NCBI RefSeq assembly: GCF_001591625.1
Contig: NZ_BCVG01000033.1
Span: forward strand, 1 to 33,354
DNA length: 33,354 bases
Origin: Metabacillus fastidiosus NBRC 101226
GTDB lineage: Bacteria > Bacillota > Bacilli > Bacillales > Bacillaceae
Direction: 5' to 3'
The translations under genes were made by a program, and so were the position numbers. Below, in pieces: positions 23,373 through 31,149 of the stretch (positions are counted from its first letter, which is position 1; every line of letters starts with the position of its first letter). The notes beneath the pieces are model-generated. The model was not told the origin of the DNA and did no database searches. It saw only the letters and a program-made list of their open reading frames with translations.

Positions 23373-24350
23373 ATGGATCAGTTAAAAGGAATACATCATG
23401 TAACAGCTATTACGAGCAGTGCGGAGGAAAATTATAAATTTTTTACTTATGTGTTAGGAATGCGTTTAGTAAAGAAGACTGTCAATCAGGATGATATCCA
23501 AACATATCATTTATTCTTCGCGGATGATAAAGGCAGCCCGGGTACAGATATGACATTTTTTGATTTTCCTAATATTCCAAAGGGAGTGCATGGCACGAAT
23601 GAAATTTCAAAGACATCTTTCCGTGTGCCAAGTGATAAAGCACTTGATTATTGGGTAAACCGCTTCGATCGTTTAGAAGTAAAGCATACAGGAATACAGG
23701 AGCAGTTCGGCAAAAAGACACTTTCTTTCGTTGATTTTGATGATCAGCAATATCAGTTAATTTCAGATGAACATAATGAAGGTGTTGCTTCTGGTACACC
23801 GTGGGAGAAGGGACCAATCCCGATTGAATATGCGATCACTGGTTTAGGACCAATTTTTATCCGTATTGTTGATTTTGATTACTTTAAAGAAATGATGGAA
23901 AAAGTGTTATTATTTAAAGAAATTGGACAGGAAGAATCATTCCATTTATTTGAAACAGGAGAAGGCGGAAACGGGGCTCAAGTGATTGCAGAGCATAATA
24001 CGGATCTTCCTAATGCGAGACAGGGCTTTGGTACTGTTCACCATGTGGCATTCCGTGTAGAAGATCGGAAAGCTTTAGATGCATGGGATAATCAGGTGCA
24101 AAGCTTCGGATTCCGTACTTCCGGATATGTAGATCGTTTCTTTTTCAAATCATTATACACAAGAATGGCACCACAAATTTTATTCGAATTTGCAACAGAC
24201 GGCCCTGGCTTCATGGGTGATGAACCTTATGAAACACTCGGAGAAAAATTATCGCTGCCACCATTTTTAGAACCAAAAAGAGAAGAAATCGAGAAATTGG
24301 TGAGACCGATTGATACGGTGAGAAGTACGAGGGAGTTTGTGAAGGAATAA
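23373..24350 (+). CDS. Ring-cleaving dioxygenase, MhqO-like
   Basis: Two glyoxalase-fold halves make up 325 residues: GIHHVTAI near the start and TVHHVAFRVED with FEFATDGPGF in the second half supply the His/His/Glu metal site of extradiol dioxygenases. In B. subtilis the MhqO/MhqA/MhqE proteins give resistance to quinones such as methylhydroquinone by cleaving the ring, under MhqR control. A matching operator-like sequence lies upstream. AGGAGG precedes the ATG. It is monocistronic with a strong terminator. Confidence 0.88.
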   Translation: MDQLKGIHHVTAITSSAEENYKFFTYVLGMRLVKKTVNQDDIQTYHLFFADDKGSPGTDMTFFDFPNIPKGVHGTNEISKTSFRVPSDKALDYWVNRFDRLEVKHTGIQEQFGKKTLSFVDFDDQQYQLISDEHNEGVASGTPWEKGPIPIEYAITGLGPIFIRIVDFDYFKEMMEKVLLFKEIGQEESFHLFETGEGGNGAQVIAEHNTDLPNARQGFGTVHHVAFRVEDRKALDAWDNQVQSFGFRTSGYVDRFFFKSLYTRMAPQILFEFATDGPGFMGDEPYETLGEKLSLPPFLEPKREEIEKLVRPIDTVRSTREFVKE

Positions 24351-24369
24351 TTTATAGAGGAAAGAAATG

Positions 24370-24406
24370 AAAAAACGCTATATTTTTTAGTTATAGCGTT
24401 TTTTTC
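24370..24406 (+). terminator. Terminator of the dioxygenase gene
   Basis: AAAACGCTATA pairs with TATAGCGTTTT and runs into seven T residues. Confidence 0.9.
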
Positions 24407-24560
24407 TATTCTATTACTTAATATTTATTTCCATTAAAAGAGGGGAAAGCAAGATCGCATAAAAGACTTTCACGATGTTTTAATTTTTTCAGACAGGGTA
24501 TAGAAATAATATCATTCACTTTAAATACCCGAATGATAAAAAAGAGGAGGATTGATATTT

Positions 24561-24716
24561 ATGACTCAACATGTTCTTTGCGAGGTAAGTAACTGTACTT
24601 ATTGGGGCGATGGAAACAAATGTACTGCAGATACGATTTATGTAGTCAGTCATAAAGGAAGAGAGGCCTCTAAAAGTGAAGAAACGGATTGTAACACATT
24701 TGAACCAGAATCTTAA
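24561..24716 (+). CDS. DUF1540 domain protein, 51 aa
   Basis: This small cytosolic protein has the DUF1540 pattern of spaced cysteines (VLCEVSNCTYW, NKCTAD, and a Cys in the C-terminal TDCNTFEPES). A consensus AGAGGAGG site lies about ten bases before the ATG. DUF1540 proteins are common in spore-forming Firmicutes and have been linked to spores, but their role is not established. The gene is monocistronic with its own terminator. Confidence 0.88.
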   Translation: MTQHVLCEVSNCTYWGDGNKCTADTIYVVSHKGREASKSEETDCNTFEPES

Positions 24717-24723
24717 TATGATT

Positions 24724-24752
24724 GGGATAGCCGTTAAAGGCTATCCTTTTTA
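24724..24752 (+). terminator. Terminator of the DUF1540 gene
   Basis: GGATAGCC (24725-24732) pairs with GGCTATCC (24739-24746), followed by TTTTTATTTTT. Confidence 0.9.
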
Positions 24753-24875
24753 TTTTTATATATGTCAATAATTTTACAAAAATTAAATATTTATTTTCAT
24801 TTTAAGAAGAAGTACAAAAAATGATGCTCACTTCTTAACTATTTATATAGATGAAATAGAGAAGGGTGAGCTATT

Positions 24876-25505
24876 TTGAACACAGACGAAGCATTTCATA
24901 TGTTAAGGGAATCGGGAATAACGGAAGCTGAAAGTATTCAAATTGTCAGACAGTGGCTCCGTGAAGGGAAAATTAAATATGAAGGGGGAAAAGGAGTTAA
25001 AAAAGCTAAATATCCTATTAGCCATACAGCTTTAGAACTACTTGACGAATATCGGATGGAGCAGAATAAGACCGAAATTATCAAGCAATTAAAAATAGAA
25101 ATAAAATTAAAAGATGATCAAATAAAAGGAATTGAGGAGCTTCACAAAAATACAACAGAAATATTAATTCAGCAGCGCGAAGAATTGAACAAGGAAATTG
25201 CTATATTAAAAAAAGAGAACACATATTTACATGACGACAGAAACAGATTATCAAAAGAAAATGTTGAACTGCGTAATAAGTTAAATGGAAAATTCTCTAA
25301 GGAAAACAGTAAAGCTGTGTTTAATCATTCATTAAATGATTATAAAAGAAAACTGGGTTTATCAAAAATGGTCAGTGAAAAAGAAATACAGGCTGTCTAT
25401 AAACAATTACTAAAACTGAGTCATCCGGACGGCGGCGGGGATGGAAAGTTATTTCATTATATTAAAACGGATTATGACAGCTTTAAACAGAGTGTGAAAG
25501 ATTAA
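24876..25505 (+). CDS. HTH, coiled-coil and J-domain protein
   Basis: Three parts are visible in 209 residues. The first (1-60; NTDEAFHMLRESGITEAESI, then VRQWLREGKIKYEGGKG) resembles small helix-turn-helix proteins of Bacillus plasmids and phages. The second is a long charged coiled coil (about 60-145). The third is a C-terminal J-like domain with the HPD motif at 183-185 (LLKLSHPDGGGDGKLF) that in other proteins activates DnaK. The usual DnaJ Gly/Phe and zinc regions are absent. TTG is the start, five bases after GAAGGGTGAG. The combination suggests a DNA-bound protein that recruits Hsp70, but the function is unknown. Confidence 0.78.
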   Translation: MNTDEAFHMLRESGITEAESIQIVRQWLREGKIKYEGGKGVKKAKYPISHTALELLDEYRMEQNKTEIIKQLKIEIKLKDDQIKGIEELHKNTTEILIQQREELNKEIAILKKENTYLHDDRNRLSKENVELRNKLNGKFSKENSKAVFNHSLNDYKRKLGLSKMVSEKEIQAVYKQLLKLSHPDGGGDGKLFHYIKTDYDSFKQSVKD

Positions 25506-25608
25506 CGTTCTTAACTGTATTTCAACATATTTTCCAACTGTATTGGGAATTCTAACTTTAACTTTCTTTTATGTGAATGGAAAAAAGAAATATAAAGGAG
25601 GAATCCCG

Positions 25609-26121
25609 TTGAATCATTTTACTAAAACATGGATGATGATTGTTTTCTCATTTATTTTTATAATTGCGTCTGGCTGTAGCACGAACGAAGGACATGACGG
25701 TACTGTCGAAAGTGGAGTAACAGAAGAAGCAAAGGAAGACCGGACAAAAGAAATGTATCCATTTCCAAATGATACGCCTGCTGGAGGAACTAGCAAAATA
25801 ACTTTAAATACTGTTAATAGTACGTCGGAAGATGGAAAAGTACCAATACTGTATGTGTCAAAAGAAGATGCCATTATTCAAATTGGAATGGACCTTGAAA
25901 ATTTCGATAAAAGCAAGCAATCCTTTGTTTATGTCGATAAAACTTATGTTCGTAAGGAGCAATTTGGAGAATCGGCTCAAACATCTGTAGATTTGGAAGA
26001 AGCAATGCTGAAACAGGGAATACATACAGTGTCGGTTGTTCAATTCGATAATGATGATCCGAAAGACGGTTCTGTTACAGCATATGCAGAAGCGGACTAT
26101 GAAGTTAGAGACGGGAAATGA
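25609..26121 (+). CDS. Hypothetical lipoprotein, 170 aa
   Basis: A signal peptide ends in a lipobox (IIASGC), so Cys23 should be lipidated and the protein held on the outer face of the membrane. A Thr/Glu/Asp-rich linker follows, then a ~110-residue domain with beta-strand-like segments (KVPILYVSKEDAIIQIGMDL, QSFVYVDKTYV). No known domain is recognised. TTG at 25609 is chosen because AAAGGAGG lies just upstream and the signal peptide begins there; the frame is open further upstream without a ribosome site. Confidence 0.82.
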   Translation: MNHFTKTWMMIVFSFIFIIASGCSTNEGHDGTVESGVTEEAKEDRTKEMYPFPNDTPAGGTSKITLNTVNSTSEDGKVPILYVSKEDAIIQIGMDLENFDKSKQSFVYVDKTYVRKEQFGESAQTSVDLEEAMLKQGIHTVSVVQFDNDDPKDGSVTAYAEADYEVRDGK

Positions 26122-26138
26122 TGATTAATAGAAGACAA

Positions 26139-26171
26139 GGAGCTATTCTGCCATGCAGGATAGCTTTTTTA
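26139..26171 (+). terminator. Terminator of the lipoprotein gene
   Basis: AGCTATTCTG pairs with CAGGATAGCT (one mismatch) around CCATG, followed by a T-run. Confidence 0.88.
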
Positions 26172-26244
26172 TTAGAGGGATTTTTTATTTTTAAAAGAAT
26201 ATTTGTAAAGGAGGGGTAGAATTTGTGAAAGGAGAGAAAAAGAA

Positions 26245-27168
26245 ATGTATTATTTTATTGTAATAATATTAATTATTTTTGTATTTATAGGTATTAGTGT
26301 CATTGTAAAGGCACCTGGCAATGTGAGAAAAAGAGTTATTCATAACACTGTGGTTCCTAAGATGTTAGGAGTGAAGGAAGAACTTCCTCTTGAAGGGGCT
26401 GTCTATTCTTTAGAAAAGGCGATCAGCCAAACATTTTCAGAGAGAATAAAAGCCCGTTTTCTGCAAGATAATCCACATGTGAGTGAAAAAGAGTATGATT
26501 TGCTGTTTATGGAATTACAGCGCTTTTTTATTATGTGCTCGCTCTTAAAAAATGTACCTATGTTTAGTGAAGATGTTGATGAAGTATGGCATACGATGAT
26601 AATGTTTACGAGGGAATATGATGATTTTTCTCATCAGTTTTGCGGGGAGTTTCTTCATCATAGTCCGGCTGATAAAGTAGAGCCGGATCCGCATGGACGA
26701 GCTTGGTTTGATCTTGTTTACAGTGAACTTTTTCAAATGACTGACTTTTCTTCAATTGCTTGGGGACGATTTTTTAAAAATCCGCTCGATACGGATTTAA
26801 TGGAAGAATTACAGGAGAAATCCTCTGAAGAGCTAAAGAAAAAGTATTTCAGGGATAATGCAAATGAAGATCTTGTATTTGCTCTTATTGAAAGGTTGAA
26901 AAAGCAAATTGCTTATTCCACTAATAAAGAAAATTTCCCGAATGGATTTAAGCGTGTTAGAAATTATACGGAATCAGCACTTTATTTAACACAGGCAATG
27001 ATTTTTTATTCTATCTCTGATCCTGAGGATTTTCATTTTCATATGCAGGCATTAGATCCTGCTGATTCGAAATCAAGTTCCTCTGCTGGTGGAAGCTGTT
27101 CATCAGGAAGTAATGACAGTTCGTGCGGAAGCAGCTGTGGCAGTGGATGCGGGGGTGGCGGAGACTAA
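26245..27168 (+). CDS. Membrane-anchored glycine-rich-domain-like protein with Cys/Gly/Ser tail
   Basis: One N-terminal membrane helix (about 3-22) precedes a cytosolic domain with the motif VDEVWHTMIMFTREYDDF (from about residue 111; Trp115-His116), followed by FCGEFLHHSP. This is typical of the glycine-rich-domain-containing protein family, whose function is unclear. The last ~28 residues are low-complexity Ser/Gly/Cys, ending SSCGSSCGSGCGGGGD with five Cys in the tail. Such tails occur on several unrelated membrane proteins. AAAGGAG precedes the ATG. The gene stands alone and shares a terminator with the convergent GGDEF gene. Confidence 0.8.
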   Translation: MYYFIVIILIIFVFIGISVIVKAPGNVRKRVIHNTVVPKMLGVKEELPLEGAVYSLEKAISQTFSERIKARFLQDNPHVSEKEYDLLFMELQRFFIMCSLLKNVPMFSEDVDEVWHTMIMFTREYDDFSHQFCGEFLHHSPADKVEPDPHGRAWFDLVYSELFQMTDFSSIAWGRFFKNPLDTDLMEELQEKSSEELKKKYFRDNANEDLVFALIERLKKQIAYSTNKENFPNGFKRVRNYTESALYLTQAMIFYSISDPEDFHFHMQALDPADSKSSSSAGGSCSSGSNDSSCGSSCGSGCGGGGD

Positions 27169-27180
27169 AAAATAAAACAA

Positions 27181-27228
27181 AAAACATAGATTAGGAACGG
27201 TCTTACTGTATCCTAATCTATGTTTTTT
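27181..27228. terminator. Bidirectional terminator between convergent genes
   Basis: A perfect 16-bp stem (AAAACATAGATTAGGA with its complement at 27211-27226) is flanked by A and T runs. The stop codon of the minus-strand GGDEF gene lies in the stem. Confidence 0.9.
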
Positions 27229-27857
27229 GAATTTGATTTAATTGTATACATCCTTCTGTCAGCGATATTAGATAAATCTCCAATGTTTTCACCATCAGCA
27301 GGATACATTGCCAAGCCAGCTGATAAGCCAAAGTCACTGTCTATCGTCCAATCTTTATTAATGGACATTACAAATTCATTATTAATTTGTGTGATCATTT
27401 TATCAGCAAGTTCTGGCGTTACAGCAGGGATTAAAATCATAAATTCATCTCCGCCCCATCTAATAGCGATATCCGATTTTTCTATGTTTTTTCTGATAGT
27501 CTCTGAAAGAAGTTTTAATGCCTTATCTCCGGTTTCATGACCGTATTTATCATTTGTTTGCTTGAAATTGTTAATATCAATCATGAAAACCCCTAATGTC
27601 AGTTTATTGCTATCAGCTTTCTTTTTGAGCTTTGAAAAAAATTTGTTTGTGAATCTGCGATTGTAAAGTTCAGTAAGGAAATCCTTTTCAGCATAAAATC
27701 GCATTTTATCGTATTGCTTTCCAACGAACCATGCAATAATAGCGGAAATGAGTGTATCAAATGCCTGCTCGTTTAAAGGGTCCTTTGTTACAAAAATTTG
27801 AAACAGGGTAAAGGCAACAACAATTAACAATAAAGATAATCTACCTGTATATTTCAT
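27213..27857 (-). CDS. Membrane diguanylate cyclase (GGDEF)
   Basis: Two membrane helices in the first ~47 residues lead into a GGDEF domain with DFLTELYNRR, MIDINNFKQTND and an intact active-site GGDEF (135-139), so it should make c-di-GMP from GTP. The inhibitory RxxD site five residues upstream reads EKSD, so product feedback at this site is probably lost. There is no sensor domain beyond the short membrane part. GGAGAG lies five bases before the ATG. It is a possible c-di-GMP source for the EAL-kinase encoded 19 kb away, by inference only. Confidence 0.9.
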   Translation of the reverse strand: MKYTGRLSLLLIVVAFTLFQIFVTKDPLNEQAFDTLISAIIAWFVGKQYDKMRFYAEKDFLTELYNRRFTNKFFSKLKKKADSNKLTLGVFMIDINNFKQTNDKYGHETGDKALKLLSETIRKNIEKSDIAIRWGGDEFMILIPAVTPELADKMITQINNEFVMSINKDWTIDSDFGLSAGLAMYPADGENIGDLSNIADRRMYTIKSNSKNID

Positions 27858-28011
27858 TGAACTCTCCTAAAAATTTTCCTATTCTTTCATATTAACACAA
27901 GATGGAATAGTTGAAACTATGAAAATAAGATAAGGGCCATAATGACCATGAAACTTCCATTCTTTTAAGTTATAATAAAATAACTCCGTATAGAAAAAGG
28001 TGTGAGTATGA

Positions 28012-28827
28012 ATGCAGTCATTTGAAAACTTTTCTAATTATATTAGCGGCAATACAGAGAATCTATCTACAGAAGTAGTGGAAGCTGTCCTTTTCAGGAT
28101 GAAACTGAATATTCCAGAGTGGGAAAAGGAACAAGCTCTATCTCTATATACAGCGCTTTTTGGTTTTTTTGGGAAATCATTGGTAGATGGAGATGAAAAT
28201 ACAGTTCCAGATGAACTTATTAATTGGAGCAAGCAGAATGCGGCTATGCAAATGACAAATAACGGAAAAATTTCAGAAATCGTTGTACGTTATCCGGTGA
28301 CTAGAGATGTCCTTACTGAAATATTAACACGTATTAGTATAGAGCTTAAGCTTTCTATAGAAGAGAATGCGTTTATTATTAAAAGAATAAATAATATGCT
28401 GGATGTCAGTTTAAATGAAACTGTTTTTGCTTTTGAACGTTTTTCTGATCAATTTAAAGAAGAAACACAAAAAGAGCTGGCGAAATTATCAGCGCCAATC
28501 GTTCCTGTTAAAGACGGTATTGTCGTCCTTCCTTTAGTTGGTGATATGAACTGTTACCGGTTAAGCCATATAATAGATCATGTCATTCCGAAAATAGCAG
28601 AATTAAATGTTGATCACGTCATTGCTGACTTTTCAGGTATTTTCACCATTAATGAAGAAGTGGCACAACATCTTCATCAAATAGGAAGCACAATTGGTTT
28701 AATGGGTATCCATTTTATTACGACAGGCTTGCGCCCCGAATTGGCACAGGCGATTGTTCAGCGCGGAATCAACTATGAAGGCGATTCTTTTGCTACTGTA
28801 AAACAGGCGTTAGAAAGTATTAAATAA
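28012..28827 (+). CDS. RsbR-family STAS protein, stressosome-type
   Basis: The 271 residues split into a helical N-terminal sensor half (about 1-155) and a C-terminal STAS domain (about 160-270; PIVPVKDGIVVLPLVGDMNC, GLRPELAQAIVQRGINY). This is the layout of RsbR paralogues, which build stressosomes that control sigma B. Aligned by eye to RsbRA, the first phospho-acceptor Thr is Glu215 (TINEEVAQ) and the second is Ala247 (ELAQAIV), so RsbT may not act on it in the usual way. No rsbS, rsbT or sigB gene is nearby. A perfect TATAAT at 27971 may be its -10 element. Confidence 0.85.
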   Translation: MQSFENFSNYISGNTENLSTEVVEAVLFRMKLNIPEWEKEQALSLYTALFGFFGKSLVDGDENTVPDELINWSKQNAAMQMTNNGKISEIVVRYPVTRDVLTEILTRISIELKLSIEENAFIIKRINNMLDVSLNETVFAFERFSDQFKEETQKELAKLSAPIVPVKDGIVVLPLVGDMNCYRLSHIIDHVIPKIAELNVDHVIADFSGIFTINEEVAQHLHQIGSTIGLMGIHFITTGLRPELAQAIVQRGINYEGDSFATVKQALESIK

Positions 28828-28833
28828 TGATAA

Positions 28834-28862
28834 GGTCAACAGGATGCTGTTGGCTTTTTTTA
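28834..28862 (+). terminator. Terminator of the RsbR-like gene
   Basis: GTCAACAG pairs with CTGTTGGC (one G-T pair) around GATG, followed by seven T residues. Confidence 0.88.
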
Positions 28863-28945
28863 TGCATTGTTTTAAAATGTAAAATAATAGAATAAAAGTT
28901 TGAAAGCTCAGCAATAAAGAGTGCATTATAAGTGAGGTAATTATC

Positions 28946-29464
28946 TTGAAAGTACATTTAGAAAAAAGATTTCATTATTTATTTACAGGTGAGTCTTTTG
29001 CAGTAATTATGTTTATTTTCCTAAGCTTCCTGCTAAATAAGGTTTATCCTTCTTTGAAATTATATTCCCTTTATTCTTTCTGGTGTTCGTTTTTTCTTTT
29101 AGAGTTTCTTTTAGTACAGGGGAGTATGTATTGGTATTCAAAATGGAACCGGCTAAGAAAAGAGAATATTTCTGTTACTCCTGTCCAGATTGTTCAGCGG
29201 TTAGAAAAATTAAAGAGATGGAACATTTGGCTTATTATAATTATACCCGTCAGTTTTTTTATTGACTTTTTTACATATTATCCCTCACTCCCATCAGGCG
29301 GATTGTCCATTGCAGGGTTTATTTATATTTTTGCCATCCTTGAGTATATAAACTACTTCCATATCCAGCTTTCTTATGATAACCCGGCTGATATTCGGTA
29401 TCTTTTAAAGCATAAAAGGCTGAAACAAGCATGTTTAAGCAAAGATTTTGAGCGGATCAAATGA
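28946..29464 (+). CDS. Hypothetical membrane protein, 172 aa
   Basis: Four hydrophobic helices are visible: two near the N-terminus (about 18-60) and two in the centre and C-terminal half (about 93-140). A charged segment (KWNRLRKENISV) lies between, and a basic tail ends the protein. No known domain is recognised. The TTG start follows GTGAGG. The stop overlaps the ATG of the DUF5071 gene by four bases (ATGA), so the two are translationally coupled and probably act together. Confidence 0.75.
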   Translation: MKVHLEKRFHYLFTGESFAVIMFIFLSFLLNKVYPSLKLYSLYSFWCSFFLLEFLLVQGSMYWYSKWNRLRKENISVTPVQIVQRLEKLKRWNIWLIIIIPVSFFIDFFTYYPSLPSGGLSIAGFIYIFAILEYINYFHIQLSYDNPADIRYLLKHKRLKQACLSKDFERIK

Positions 29465-29850
29465 AGAAATATGAAAGCTATTTGCCGAGGCATAAGCATG
29501 ATTTCGAAAGGGTAAATGAATTAAAAAGAAGAGAGAGTAAAGAGATTTTACCCCTGCTGCCCTTTCTAATAGAATGGATGCAGGATATGAACTGGCCAAT
29601 TGCACACGATATTGCCGAGCTTTTATTAACATTCCCGAATGAAATTGTCCCTCTTATAAAAGATATTTTAGCTGAAAAAGATGATATATGGAAGTACTGG
29701 TGCTTAGAAGTGTTGATGAAAGAATTGCCGCTCTCTGTCATAAAACAATTTCAAGCAGAATTAATAAGGCTTGCGGAAGAACCTACAGATGGAGAAAAGC
29801 TGGAAGAACTTGATGAAACAGCAATGGAGATTTTAAAGCTGTTGAGGTGA
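29461..29850 (+). CDS. DUF5071 domain protein
   Basis: This soluble, helical 129-residue protein matches DUF5071 as I know it: YLPRHKHDFERVNELKRRES, then LPFLIEWMQDMNWPIAHDIA. It looks like a short alpha-helical repeat (HEAT-like) fold that could be a protein-binding module. The biochemical function is unknown. It overlaps the membrane-protein gene before it and is overlapped or abutted by the membrane-protein gene after it, forming a three-gene unit. Confidence 0.85.
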   Translation: MKKYESYLPRHKHDFERVNELKRRESKEILPLLPFLIEWMQDMNWPIAHDIAELLLTFPNEIVPLIKDILAEKDDIWKYWCLEVLMKELPLSVIKQFQAELIRLAEEPTDGEKLEELDETAMEILKLLR

Positions 29851-29855
29851 GTTGG

Positions 29856-30125
29856 TTGCTTGATACTATACTGTCAATTGTTGTTGTAATCGCACTTATT
29901 ATTTCTATCTATTATCATATTAAGAAAAGAAAAGAGACAGGAGTAACCGGGATAAAAAGCAGTTTATCACCTATCTGTTTCTTACTTATTGCGATTACGA
30001 ATCTTTTTGCTTACTGGTTCCATTTCAGAGGAATAATAAGTTGGGGGCTGACTATTGTTTTCTTAATATTAGGAGCATACTTTACTAAGTATCTTCTGCC
30101 GCCTGAGAAAACGGATCGGAGATAA
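29856..30125 (+). CDS. Small hypothetical membrane protein
   Basis: About 89 residues with three hydrophobic helices and basic loops (KKRKETG after the first helix). No family is recognised. TTG at 29856 is preferred because TTGAGGTGAG lies about six bases upstream; GTG at 29847 overlaps the preceding stop and has poorer spacing. It is the last gene of the unit with DUF5071 and ends before a terminator at 30147. Confidence 0.65.
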   Translation: MLDTILSIVVVIALIISIYYHIKKRKETGVTGIKSSLSPICFLLIAITNLFAYWFHFRGIISWGLTIVFLILGAYFTKYLLPPEKTDRR

Positions 30126-30146
30126 TAAATAATAGAAGAAACTGAT

Positions 30147-30184
30147 TAACTGTGATGAATAGATTAATAGTCACAGTTTTTGTT
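30147..30184 (+). terminator. Terminator of the DUF5071 unit
   Basis: AACTGTGA (30148-30155) pairs with TCACAGTT around a 15-base loop, followed by TTTTTGTTTT. Confidence 0.85.
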
Positions 30185-30239
30185 TTAAACAAACATTTTA
30201 AATGGAAATGCTTCTGTAAATGTTAAAGGATGTGTGTTG

Positions 30240-30893
30240 ATGAAAGAGTTTTATCATTCTAAAAAGAAGAAAATTCGAGGCTGGAAAAGACATAAGAGAA
30301 AGATAGAGAGATGGAAACAAAGTGTAATCGATTTAGATATGGATCATATTCGGGAGTATGAAAGGGATTATGCAAAGCTGTGGATTCATCCCTTTTATGC
30401 TTTAGTTCGCAGAAACCCTCCTAATTGGTATAACCGTTTACTATTAGACGAAATGCTGAATGTATACATGAACTGGTATGAAAAAATGACAGGGGGAAAT
30501 GAAGACTTTTATTTAAAGATCTGGCTATATGAACCAAATTTTATAAACTCGCAAATTGTTTTCTCTTACAGAGATCGTATAAATACTTATGATGAAACGT
30601 TTGATAAAAACCTTGTTACAAAGACATTTCCAATTCATAAATATGAATCATTAGCCGATAAATTAACTTTATTTGATTGGGAATCTCATATTGCTGCTGA
30701 AATATATTGGGGAAAGGAATTAAAAGAAGATATAGTATTAGAGTCTAGAACAAAAGATGAAGTAAATGAAATAATAAATAAATCTTATAAAGTTGAAAAG
30801 GTCAAACTCAGTTATGGAGATGACATTCTTTATAAGGTGAATGTCGGGGATGTTTGGCTGGGAACATTAAAAAAGGGGAATTTTCAACAATAA
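30240..30893 (+). CDS. Hypothetical protein, 217 aa
   Basis: The protein begins with a very basic stretch (HSKKKKIRGWKRHKRKIERW). A helical region rich in Trp and Tyr follows (YAKLWIHPFYALVRRNPPNW, then YNRLLLDEMLNVYMNWYEKM), then a C-terminal half with beta-like segments. I recall similar uncharacterised Bacillus proteins but no functional domain. ATG at 30240 is chosen because AAAGGATG lies about seven bases upstream; the frame also has GTG and TTG just before it. No membrane helix or signal peptide is seen. It is monocistronic. Confidence 0.75.
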   Translation: MKEFYHSKKKKIRGWKRHKRKIERWKQSVIDLDMDHIREYERDYAKLWIHPFYALVRRNPPNWYNRLLLDEMLNVYMNWYEKMTGGNEDFYLKIWLYEPNFINSQIVFSYRDRINTYDETFDKNLVTKTFPIHKYESLADKLTLFDWESHIAAEIYWGKELKEDIVLESRTKDEVNEIINKSYKVEKVKLSYGDDILYKVNVGDVWLGTLKKGNFQQ

Positions 30894-31149
30894 AGATGTT
30901 CCCTTTTACCTAATTATCAGTATTGAAATTTAACAGCATTTGCCTAGTGGTAGTAAATAATAATTTTATAACCAGATATCTTACAAGATTTCCTCTTACA
31001 GCGCTTTTCTAAGTTATACTTTGTTAAATATTAAGTGGAAGAACTAGATTTATGATAAAAAGCGAGAACTTTAGGGTAAAGATATACGGAAAAAGGATAA
31101 AAGATACTAGAAAATACTCAAATTAGCAGGATGTTTGGAGGAAATGCCT

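Noticed and set aside
26245-27168. The Cys/Gly/Ser-tailed protein as the actual precursor of a thiazole/oxazole peptide
   Set aside because: It is a 307-residue membrane protein with its own folded domain, and no cyclodehydratase or dehydrogenase genes of that pathway are in the window.
30869-30908. Hairpin at the end of the 217-aa protein gene as a terminator
   Set aside because: AAAAGGGGAA and TTCCCTTTT can pair, but the loop is long and the T-run is only part of the stem.
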